In this document: positions 1-6,800 of the stretch, piece after piece | Layout: every line of letters begins with the position of its first letter | Numbering within the stretch: the stretch's first letter is position 1 | From: Gemmatimonadota bacterium | GTDB taxonomy: Bacteria; Gemmatimonadota; Gemmatimonadetes; Gemmatimonadales; Gemmatimonadaceae | Direction: 5' to 3' | NCBI GenBank assembly: GCA_028287225.1 | Contig: JAQBPZ010000354.1 | Span: 1-8,886, forward strand | DNA: 8,886 nt | Notes under the pieces: model-generated | The model's database searches: none | Told to the model about the DNA's origin: nothing | The model's input: the letters and a program-made list of their open reading frames with translations, nothing else | Translations under genes and position numbers: made by a program

Positions 1-513
1 GACACGCCGTTGTCGCTCAGCGTGAACCTGTCGGTGAAGCAGTTCGCGCAGCCGGAGTTCGTGCGGCACGTCTCCGAGATCGTCGCGGCGAGCGGCCTGG
101 ATCCGCACAGCCTGAAGCTGGAGATCACCGAGAGCGTCGCCATCGATGACCCGGCGCGCACGCGCGGCATGCTCGAGGAGCTGCGAGGGCTGGGCGTGCG
201 CATGTACCTGGACGACTTCGGCACCGGCTACTCGTCGCTCGGCCACCTGCACCAGCTCTCGCTCGACGCCATCAAGATCGACCGGAGCTTCGTGATGCAG
301 ATGGAGCAGCCCATGCACCTCCAGCTCGTGCACACGGTGCGCGACCTGGCCCGCAACATCGGCGTGACGGTCATCGCCGAGGGCGTGGAGACGGAGGCGC
401 AGCTGCAGGTGCTGCGGAACATCGGGTGCGAGTCGGCACAGGGCTACCTGTTCTCGCGCCCCATTCCGGTGCAGGACGTGGGCGTCATGCTCCAGGCGGA
501 CCCGCGCTGGTGA
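1..513 (+). CDS. EAL-domain cyclic-di-GMP phosphodiesterase, C-terminal part (5' end outside window)
   Basis: This is the end of an EAL domain, the enzyme family that linearises the second messenger cyclic-di-GMP to pGpG in the cytoplasm. The fragment is open from base 1 and the real start lies upstream. Visible in fragment numbering are the conserved Asn of VNLSVKQF (N10), EITES (E44), the metal-binding pair in LDDFGTGYSSL (D71, D72), KIDRSFV (K92), AEGVE (E127, E130) and the late QGYLFSRP motif (Q147). All metal- and substrate-binding residues expected in this part are present, so the domain is probably catalytically active. The EAL signature itself and any N-terminal GGDEF, receiver or PAS domain are not visible, so the whole protein could be EAL-only or composite. 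It converges on the small minus-strand gene at 539, only 25 bases away. Family assignment is secure; the full architecture is unknown. Confidence 0.95.
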   Translation, partial: DTPLSLSVNLSVKQFAQPEFVRHVSEIVAASGLDPHSLKLEITESVAIDDPARTRGMLEELRGLGVRMYLDDFGTGYSSLGHLHQLSLDAIKIDRSFVMQMEQPMHLQLVHTVRDLARNIGVTVIAEGVETEAQLQVLRNIGCESAQGYLFSRPIPVQDVGVMLQADPRW

Positions 514-539
514 GGCGCGGCGCCAGGGTCACACGGCGC
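514..539. terminator. possible shared terminator between convergent genes
   Basis: The 25-base gap between two convergent stop codons carries GC-rich inverted repeats. GGCGC-G-GCGCC at 514-524 can form a short stem. GCGCC at 520-524 can alternatively pair with GGCGC at 535-539 across a 10-base loop. Such a structure could end transcription from both sides, but there is no T-tract on either strand, so this is a weak call from position and symmetry only. Confidence 0.25.
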
Positions 540-736
540 TAGAAGGTCCGCCGGGAGCTCCCGCCCCACACGAGCGTCTGCTCCGCGGCCAGGCGATACT
601 CCGCCATCAGTGCCGCCCCGCGCAGCGCTTCCACGTCCGAGAGGTGCGGCAGCAGCTCCCGCACCTTCGGCAGGAGCTCCTGCACGAGCCGGTCGAACTC
701 CTCCGCCCTCGGCTGTCCGATCGGTGCGTCCACCAT
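539..736 (-). CDS. small hypothetical protein, 65 residues, likely paralogue of its upstream neighbour
   Basis: Not recognised as a named family. The start (MVDAPIGQ) is placed at the ATG directly after the TAG stop of the upstream small gene (737-739), so the two genes abut with zero spacing. There is no clear ribosome binding site of its own, so translation probably depends on coupling. The sequence is rich in Leu, Ala, Glu and Arg, has no signal peptide or membrane segment, and looks helical over about residues 10-52. It aligns without gaps to residues 12-51 of the upstream 62-residue protein with 15 identities in 40 positions (R10, A11, F14, L17, V18, E20, L21, R26, P30, L32, L38, A41, A45, R48, L49). 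A small helical adaptor or heterodimer partner is possible, but no function is shown. It ends convergently against the EAL gene. Confidence 0.6.
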   Translation of the reverse strand: MVDAPIGQPRAEEFDRLVQELLPKVRELLPHLSDVEALRGAALMAEYRLAAEQTLVWGGSSRRTF

Positions 737-925
737 CTATCCGACGAAGGACGACACGAGGTCGCCCCCGCCAAGACGGCGCGCCGCGTGATGGACGGCT
801 TCCTCCAGCACGTCGTCTTCGGGCAGCTGCGGATCCACGCGGCGCAGGAACTGGCGAAGCTCGGCCACGAGGTTATTGAAGCGAGTCGCCCGCTCGTGCG
901 AGGGCGCCTGTGATGATGCGTACAT
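737..925 (-). CDS. small hypothetical protein, 62 residues, first gene of a coupled pair
   Basis: Not recognised as a named family. I chose the ATG at 925 (MYASSQAP) because a good ribosome binding site, GGGAGA on the coding strand (bases 932-937), lies six bases upstream. An in-frame ATG at 997 exists but would add 24 low-complexity residues without such a site. The protein is mostly hydrophilic and probably helical: RATRFNNLVAELRQFLRR, then an acidic stretch PEDDVLEEA, then HHAARRLGGG. There is no signal peptide or membrane span. Its TAG stop directly precedes the ATG of the 65-residue gene, which is similar over 40 ungapped positions, so the two are probably translated together and may have arisen by duplication. 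Coding potential is supported by the start site and the paralogy rather than by a known domain. Confidence 0.6.
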   Translation of the reverse strand: MYASSQAPSHERATRFNNLVAELRQFLRRVDPQLPEDDVLEEAVHHAARRLGGGDLVSSFVG

Positions 926-1128
926 TCCCCATCTCCCTGCGTCGGGTGGTGGTGACGATGCGGTTACCAGCTTGACGAGCCATGCAGGGGCGGGCAAACC
1001 GCCCGGGCAGCGTTTTGTCGCGCGATGTGACGGTGCGGCCTCGCTGCCGCACGGTGCATTGCTGGATCCCCCTGCGGTGACCCGCCACGCGTCGCTGCGG
1101 TGATGCGGCGCACATCCCCTGGCGAACT
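926..1128. other. intergenic region with several inverted repeats, no gene seen
   Basis: This 200-base stretch lies between two minus-strand genes and probably holds the promoter of the small gene pair, though no clear -10/-35 pair stands out. It has three inverted repeats. GGGCGG/CCGCCC at 988-993 and 999-1004 has a 5-base loop and is followed on the + strand by a TTTT run at 1013-1016. GTGCGGC/GCCGCAC at 1033-1039 and 1046-1052 has a 6-base loop. GCGGCGCA/TGCGCCGC at 1105-1112 and 1137-1144 has a 24-base loop that includes the stop codon of the 204-residue gene. The last could end that transcript. A + strand frame at 876-1103 is open but has no ribosome binding site or recognisable protein. 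Confidence 0.4.
932..937 (-). promoter_or_regulatory. ribosome binding site that fixes the start at 925
   Basis: GGGAGA on the minus strand sits six bases before ATG 925 and is the best Shine-Dalgarno match upstream of either small gene. It argues for the shorter start over the ATG at 997. Confidence 0.5.
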
Positions 1129-1144
1129 CTAGCGCATGCGCCGC
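1105..1144 (-). terminator. possible terminator stem overlapping the end of the 204-residue gene
   Basis: An exact 8-base inverted repeat (1105-1112 with 1137-1144) brackets the stop codon at 1129-1131 of the minus-strand gene. The loop is 24 bases and no U-tract follows, so it may instead be a 3'-end processing or stabilising hairpin, or chance in GC-rich DNA. Confidence 0.2.
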
Positions 1145-1743
1145 GAATCGGCGTCACCCCCGGCGCCCCCCTGGATGGTCCGGTCGTCGTGACGGCGCTG
1201 CGGACCCTCTCCCGGCTTCCGGCGGCGCGGCGGGTTGGCGTCCAGCAGCATCACCGCGAATTCCTCCATCGTCGCGGACTGCCAGTTGGACGGCCAGCGA
1301 GGCAGCTCCACCACGATGTCGTCGGCGGTGAAGCGCAGCACGGTCTGCTGGCGACCCGCGTCGTCCAGGCACTCGTGTACCCGCACGGTCCACTCTCGGC
1401 CCCCCGGGCTGCGGAAGGTGAGCTGCGCGTGCGAGGACTCCATCGCCTTCACTTCGGTCTCCGTCGCGCGGATTGCCCGATGGCTCCCCGTGTCCGAGCG
1501 CCGGACCACGGGGGTGGCCCGCGCGCAGAGCGCCTCGAGCGCCGGGAGGTCCAGGGTGATCCACTTCGCCGGGTACGGCGCCTCCAGCCGCCGCTTCTCG
1601 GTGCCCGAGTCGAACGCGAGCCACCCGTCCTGGAGGTTGGCCATGTAGTCCTCGCCTCGCGTGATCGGGTGCATGTGCTCGGGCGTGACGTCCCACACGC
1701 GCCATTCCACGCCGCGACTGTCGGTGAACTCGCGAACGGCCAT
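1129..1743 (-). CDS. hypothetical protein of 204 residues with an internally duplicated motif
   Basis: Not assigned to a named family; it resembles lineage-specific hypothetical proteins I associate with Gemmatimonadota, which I cannot verify here. The start MAVREFTDSRG at 1743 is supported by GAGG (bases 1752-1755, minus strand) eight bases upstream; longer in-frame starts would add Arg/Pro-rich sequence that looks non-coding. The two halves carry the same pattern. The N half has F6, G11, E13, W14, V16, then L42, F44, L53, P58, W61. The C half has F110, G115, E117, W118, V120, then L136, F138, L147, P151, W154. Spacing within the first block is identical. The pattern suggests a small beta-rich fold present twice, joined by a linker at about residues 80-105. 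The tail after about residue 171 is basic and disordered. No signal peptide, membrane span or catalytic motif is visible. It is divergent from the acyl-CoA dehydrogenase gene. Confidence 0.75.
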   Translation of the reverse strand: MAVREFTDSRGVEWRVWDVTPEHMHPITRGEDYMANLQDGWLAFDSGTEKRRLEAPYPAKWITLDLPALEALCARATPVVRRSDTGSHRAIRATETEVKAMESSHAQLTFRSPGGREWTVRVHECLDDAGRQQTVLRFTADDIVVELPRWPSNWQSATMEEFAVMLLDANPPRRRKPGEGPQRRHDDRTIQGGAGGDADSRRMR

Positions 1744-1919
1744 CGGAGCATCCTCGCTGGCAGAAGTAGATCCGGGCGCGTGCCCGGCGGGGTCGGCACG
1801 AGCATGATTCGCACCGCGCGCCGCGTGGCGTGGGTCCCGGGCCGCGCTTAGCTTCCCGTAGCGGGACCGGCGACGCGATCGGGCGCCGACGGCAGCCGCC
1901 CACCGCACCCAGGACACCC
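1744..1919. promoter_or_regulatory. divergent intergenic region with candidate promoters and hairpins
   Basis: This region must hold the start signals of the minus-strand 204-residue gene and the + strand acyl-CoA dehydrogenase. Weak -10-like elements are TTAGCTT at 1848-1854 for the + strand and TCTACTT (bases 1764-1770) for the minus strand; neither has a convincing -35. A 6-base perfect stem, CCGGGC/GCCCGG with a GCGT loop, lies at 1772-1787. GGTCCCG at 1833-1839 can pair with CGGGACC at 1862-1868, in competition with TCCCG-TAG-CGGGA at 1854-1866. The hairpins could be operators or chance in GC-rich sequence; only the location makes this regulatory. Confidence 0.3.
1911..1914 (+). promoter_or_regulatory. 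ribosome binding site supporting the GTG start at 1920
   Basis: AGGA lies five bases before GTG 1920. Together with the family-typical N-terminus MPTYKAPL it decides for this start over the in-frame ATG at 1830, which has no comparable site. Confidence 0.55.
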
Positions 1920-3692
1920 GTGCCGACCTACAAGGCTCCGCTCGACGAGATCCGCTTCCTCCTCGAGGACGTGCACGACGTCGGCCAGCTCGCCGCCATG
2001 CCGGGCTACGAGGAGGCGACCCCCGACCTCCTCTTCGCCGTGCTGGAGGAGGGCGCACGGCTGTGCGAAGAGGTGCTCCAGCCGATCAACCAGACGGGTG
2101 ACGCCGAGGGCTGCCATCTGGAGCAGGGGCGGGTCACGACGCCGACGGGATTCCGCGCCGCCTACGACGCCTACCGCAGCGGAGGGTGGTCGGCCATCAC
2201 TTCGGCGCCGGAGTTCGGGGGGCAGGGCCTGCCGCACCTGGCGCGCTTCGTCTTCGACGAGATGCTCTGCTCGGCCAACCTCTCGTTCAGCATGTATCCC
2301 GGGCTGTCCCACGGGGCGTCGAACCTGCTGGAGCGGTTCGGCGACGACGCGTTGAAGGCGCGCTTCCTCCCGAAGCTGGTGGACGGCAGCTGGATGGGCA
2401 CGATGTGCCTCACCGAGGCGCACGCCGGCACCGATCTCGGGATCATCCGCACCAGGGCGGTGCCGGTGGACGAGGGGGCGTATGCGGTGAGCGGGACGAA
2501 GATCTTCATCTCGTCCGGCGACCACGACCTCGCCGGGAACATCATCCACCTCGTGCTCGCGCGGCTCCCCGACGCGCCCGCCGGCACCCGGGGGATCAGC
2601 CTGTTCCTCGTGCCCAAGCTGCTTCCGGGTGACGACGGCAGTGCCGCCTCCGCCAACGGCGTCGTCACCGGCGCCATCGAGCACAAGATGGGGATCAAGG
2701 CGAACTCCACCTGCGTCCTCAACTTCGAGAACGCGCGGGGCTGGCTCGTGGGTGAGCCGCACAAGGGCATGCGCGCCATGTTCACGATGATGAACGGCGC
2801 GCGTCTCGGCGTGGGGCTGCAGGGACTGGGCGTCGCGGAGGTCGCGTACCAGAACGCCCTCGCGTACGCGCGCGACCGGCTGCAGGGCCGCTCGCTGACG
2901 GGTCCGAAGAACCCGCGCGAGGAGGCCGATGCCATCATCGTGCATCCCGACGTGCGGCGCATGCTGATGACCATGAAGGCGTACACCGAGGGCATGCGCG
3001 CGCTGGCGTACTGGGTGGGCATGCTGATGGACGTGGAGCACCGGCATGGCGAGGCGGGCCGCCGCGAGGAGGCCGCCGACCTGCTGGCGCTCATGACGCC
3101 CGTGATCAAGGCCTTCTTCACCGACGTCGGGTCCGAGGTCACGAACCTCGCGCTCCAGTGCTACGGCGGGCACGGCTACATCCGCGAGTTCGGGATGGAG
3201 CAGTTCGTGCGCGACGTCCGCATCACGCAGATCTACGAAGGCACCAACGGCGTGCAGGCCATGGACCTGCTGGGCCGCAAGGTGCCCGACGAGGGAGGCC
3301 GCCTCGCGCGACGCTTCTTCACCCTGGCCGGCACCGAGCTCGCCGCCGCCAGGGCCGATGCGGCCGTCGCCGGGATCGCGGCGCCCGTGGCCGACGCGCT
3401 CGAGCTGCTCCAGCGCACCACCACGGCCGTGATGGGCCGCGCGCAGGCGAACCCGGAGGAGATCGGGGCGGCCGCCGCGGAGTACCTGCGGATGTTCGGC
3501 CTGGTGGCCGTCGGCTGGATGTGGGTCCGCATGGCGACGGTGGCCGCGCGGCAGGGCGGGGCCCGGAACGATGCGCGGCTGGCCACGGCGCGGTTCTACG
3601 TCACGCGCCTGCTGCCACAGGTCACCTCGCTCGCCGCGCAGGTTGCGGCGGGTGCGGCCCCCGTGATGGCGCTGGATCCCTCGGCGCTCTGA
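1920..3692 (+). CDS. acyl-CoA dehydrogenase, FadE-like long form
   Basis: A flavoenzyme of fatty-acid beta-oxidation that introduces the trans-2 double bond into acyl-CoA, passing electrons to electron-transfer flavoprotein; cytoplasmic. At 590 residues it belongs to the long bacterial class of about 600 residues, with an extra N-terminal segment (MPTYKAPLDEIRFLLEDV) and a C-terminal helical extension after the core. Visible motifs are CLTEAHAGTDLG (flavin and substrate region), SGTKIFISSGDH (middle beta domain), EHKMGIKANSTC, CYGGHGYIREFGMEQFVRD and QIYEGTNGVQAMDLLGRKV, where the glutamate of YEGT (about E440) is the expected catalytic base. GTG at 1920 was preferred to ATG 1830 because the family N-terminus begins there and AGGA precedes it. 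Chain-length preference cannot be read from sequence. No beta-oxidation partner lies nearby; the next gene is a kinase 130 bases on, so it is probably a single-gene transcript. Confidence 0.95.
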   Translation: MPTYKAPLDEIRFLLEDVHDVGQLAAMPGYEEATPDLLFAVLEEGARLCEEVLQPINQTGDAEGCHLEQGRVTTPTGFRAAYDAYRSGGWSAITSAPEFGGQGLPHLARFVFDEMLCSANLSFSMYPGLSHGASNLLERFGDDALKARFLPKLVDGSWMGTMCLTEAHAGTDLGIIRTRAVPVDEGAYAVSGTKIFISSGDHDLAGNIIHLVLARLPDAPAGTRGISLFLVPKLLPGDDGSAASANGVVTGAIEHKMGIKANSTCVLNFENARGWLVGEPHKGMRAMFTMMNGARLGVGLQGLGVAEVAYQNALAYARDRLQGRSLTGPKNPREEADAIIVHPDVRRMLMTMKAYTEGMRALAYWVGMLMDVEHRHGEAGRREEAADLLALMTPVIKAFFTDVGSEVTNLALQCYGGHGYIREFGMEQFVRDVRITQIYEGTNGVQAMDLLGRKVPDEGGRLARRFFTLAGTELAAARADAAVAGIAAPVADALELLQRTTTAVMGRAQANPEEIGAAAAEYLRMFGLVAVGWMWVRMATVAARQGGARNDARLATARFYVTRLLPQVTSLAAQVAAGAAPVMALDPSAL

Positions 3693-3701
3693 CGTCCGGG
3701 C

Positions 3702-3720
3702 GCGCCGTAAGTCGCGGCGC
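3702..3720 (+). terminator. possible terminator after the acyl-CoA dehydrogenase gene
   Basis: GCGCCG (3702-3707) and CGGCGC (3715-3720) form a perfect 6-base stem with a 7-base loop, starting ten bases after the stop codon. The following sequence (CCCGTTGCGTTGCC) is only mildly T-rich, so intrinsic termination is uncertain. Confidence 0.3.
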
Positions 3721-3724
3721 CCCG

Positions 3725-3822
3725 TTGCGTTGCCTGATTCTTGCCAGTCTACCGCGTGCCGGCGTGCCGGCGCCGACCGATCGCGCCGTTCGCGTGACGG
3801 GGCCCCTCCCACGTCCGCATGA
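3725..3822 (+). promoter_or_regulatory. candidate promoter and leader of the kinase operon
   Basis: This is the only non-coding stretch upstream of the kinase. A weak sigma-70-like pair is TTGCGT (3725-3730) and TCTACC (3748-3753) with a 17-base spacer, each matching only about half of its consensus. Directly after it the 8-mer GTGCCGGC occurs twice in tandem (3756-3763, 3764-3771), each containing the palindrome GCCGGC; this could be a regulator site. No clear Shine-Dalgarno precedes ATG 3823, and an in-frame TGA sits immediately before it (3820-3822), which rules out a longer protein. Confidence 0.25.
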
Positions 3823-6800
3823 ATGACGATCCTCCCCGTCACGCCCATCCCTGATCTCGATCCGTCCCTCGAACGGCGGCATGCCGAGTCGCTGCTCCGG
3901 ACTGGCGCCCTCCAGTCCGCGATCTTCAACAGCGCGTACTTCTCGAGCATCGCGACCGACGCCCGCGGAGTGATCCAGATCTTCAACGTGGGCGCCGAGC
4001 GCATGCTCGGGTACACGGGCGCCGACGTGATGAACAAGATCACGCCAGCCGACATCTCGGATACGAAGGAGCTGATCACCCGCGCCCGCGCGTTGAGCGA
4101 GGAGTTCGGCACGCCGATCACCCCCGGGTTCGAAGCGCTCGTCTTCAAGGCGACACGCGGCATCGAGGACATCTACGAGCTCACCTATATCCGCAAGGAC
4201 GGCAGTCGCTTCCCGGCCGTGGTGTCGGTCACGGCCCTGCGCGACGCCACGGACGCGATCATCGGCTACCTGCTCATCGGAACCGACAACACCGCGCGGA
4301 AGCAGGCCGAGGAGGCGCTGGTGAAGGCGGGCGCGCTGCAGAGCGCCATCTTCAACAGCGCCAACTTCTCCAGCATCGCGACGGACGCCGCGGGCGTCAT
4401 CCAGATCTTCAACGTCGGCGCCGAGCGGATGCTCGGGTATACCGCGGCCGACGTGATGAACCGCATCACCCCGGCGGACATCTCGGATCCGAAGGAGCTG
4501 ATCACGCGGGCGCGCGCGCTCAGCGAAGAGTTCGGCACCCCGATCACGCCGGGCTTCGAGGCGCTCGTCTTCAAGGCGACGCGCGGCATCGAGGACATCT
4601 ACGAGCTCACCTACATCCGCAAGGACAGGAGCCGCTTCCCGGCGGTGGTCTCGGTGACGGCGCTCCGTGACGCTGCCGACGCGATCATCGGCTACCTGCT
4701 GATCGGGACGGACAACACCGCGCGGAAGCAGGCCGAGGAGGCGCTCGTGAAGGCGGGCGCGCTGCAGAGCGCCATCTTCAACAGCGCCAACTTCTCCAGC
4801 ATCGCGACGGACGCCGCGGGCGTCATCCAGATCTTCAACGTGGGCGCCGAGCGCATGCTTGGCTACACGGCGGCCGACGTCATGAACCGCATCACGCCGG
4901 CGGACATCTCGGATCCCGAGGAGGTCATCGCCCGCGCGCAGGCACTGAGCGCGGAGCTGGGCACGCCCATCACGCCGGGCTTCGAAGCGCTCGTGTTCAA
5001 GGCGACGCGTGGCATCGAGGACATCTACGAGCTGACGTACATCCGGAAGGATGGCAGCCGCTTTCCCGCCGTGGTGTCGGTCACGGCGCTGCGCGATGCG
5101 GCCGACTGCATCATCGGCTACCTGCTCATCGGCACGGACAACACCGCGCGCAAGCAGGTGGAGGAAGAGCGCATGAAGCTCGACCAGCGCGTGCGCGACC
5201 AGCACTTCTACACCCGGTCGCTGATCGAGTCCAACATCGATGCCCTGATGACGACCGACCCGCGCGGGATCATCACCGACGTCAACAAGCAGACCGAGGC
5301 CCTCACGGGCTGCACGCGAGACGAGCTGATCGGGGCGCCCTTCAAGAACTACTTCACCGACCCGGCGCGTGCCGAGGGTGCCATCAACCGCGTGCTCAAC
5401 GAGGGCAAGCTCACCAACTACGAGCTCACGGCGCGCGCGCGTGATGGCAAGCTGACCGTGGTCTCGTACAACGCGACGACGTTCCACGACCGCGATCGGC
5501 GGCTCCAGGGCGTGTTCGCCTCCGCGCGCGACATGACGGAGCTGAAGCGCATCGAGCAGACGCTCCAGCTCAAGAACGTGGAGCTCGAGGACGCCAGCCG
5601 CATGAAGTCCGAGTTCCTGGCCAACATGTCGCACGAGCTGCGGACGCCGCTCAACGCGATCATCGGGTTCTCGGAGGTGCTGAAGGACGGCATGCTCGGG
5701 GACCTCACGGACCAGCAGCGCGGCTTCATCGGCGACATCTTCGGGAGCGGGACGCACCTGCTCTCGCTCATCAACGACATCCTCGACCTGTCCAAGATCG
5801 AGGCCGGCAAGATGGTCCTGGACCTGGAGCCGGTGCAGGTGGCGGCGCTCTTCGCCAACAGCCTCACCATCATCCGGGAGAAGGCCGCGGAGCGGCACAT
5901 CCAGCTCACGCTGGACTCGTGCGCCGAGGTCGGCTGGATGCACGTCGATTCCAGGAAGCTCAAGCAGATCGTCTACAACCTGCTGTCGAACGCCGTGAAG
6001 TTCTCGGCCGAGGGTGGGCAGGTGACGCTGCGCGCGTGCCACGTCCCGCGCGAGCAGGTGGGTCGGATCACCCCTGGCCGGTCGGGGCGCAGCGTGCCGC
6101 TCGCGTCGGAGAAGGATGCCGTCTTCCTGGAGATCTCGGTGGAGGACTCCGGCATCGGCATCTCGCCGGAGGGGCTCGAGCAGCTGTTCAAGCCCTTCAG
6201 CCAGATCGACAGCGGCCTCGCGCGGAAGTTCGAGGGCACGGGGCTCGGCCTCGCGATGGTGAAGCTGCTCGCCGAGCTGCACGGCGGCACGGTGGCGGTG
6301 GAGAGTGCGGTCGGCGAAGGCTCGCGGTTCACCGTCTGGCTGCCCGTGCACGGCGCCGAGGCGTCGTCCAGCACGCCGATGAGCGTGCCCGCGATACACC
6401 CCGCGCCGCTGGCCGCCGGTCAGCTCACGGCGCTGGTGGTGGAGGACGACTTCAAGTCCGCGGAGCTCGTGCGGGTGCAGCTCGAGGCCGAGGGATTCCG
6501 CGTGGTCCACGCGGCGTCGGCCGAGGCGGCCCTCCGCATGGTGGAGGAGCAGCCGCTGGCCCTCATCACGCTGGACATCATGCTGCCCGGCATGGATGGA
6601 TGGGAGTTCCTGGCACGCATCAAGGAGATGCCGTCGCTGCGGTCGGTCCCGGTCGTGATCATCTCCATCGTGGAGGACCAGGGACGCGGCTTCGCGCTGG
6701 GGGCCGCCGCGGTGGTGCAGAAGCCCCTCTCGCGGGAAGACCTGAACTCGTCGCTGGCCGGTTTGCACCTGCTGCCCGCCTCGCCCGCCGACCGGCTGAC

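Noticed and set aside
644..913. Plus-strand open frame over the two small minus-strand genes
   Set aside because: It lacks a ribosome binding site and crosses the junction of the two minus-strand genes, which are better supported by abutting stop/start and mutual similarity.
1189..1851. Plus-strand open frame of about 220 codons over the 204-residue gene
   Set aside because: It is Arg/Pro/His-rich with no ribosome binding site, while the minus-strand frame has a good start, balanced composition and an internal repeat pattern.
1830..1919. Upstream ATG extension of the acyl-CoA dehydrogenase
   Set aside because: The added 30 residues are Arg/Pro/Gly-rich and unlike the family N-terminus, which begins at GTG 1920 after AGGA.
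1848..4172. Long minus-strand open frame opposite the acyl-CoA dehydrogenase and the kinase start
   Set aside because: It covers two unrelated + strand genes and their gap, and has low-complexity composition and no motif; it is an antisense shadow.
3904..5181. Repeats considered as a mobile element or CRISPR-like array
   Set aside because: The units are in-frame 426-base PAS-coding segments with no spacers, terminal inverted repeats or transposase.
5182..5208. A fourth copy of the repeated PAS unit after unit 3
   Set aside because: The following PAS (from about residue 462) does not share the GALQSAIFNSA start, length or internal motifs; it is a different PAS.
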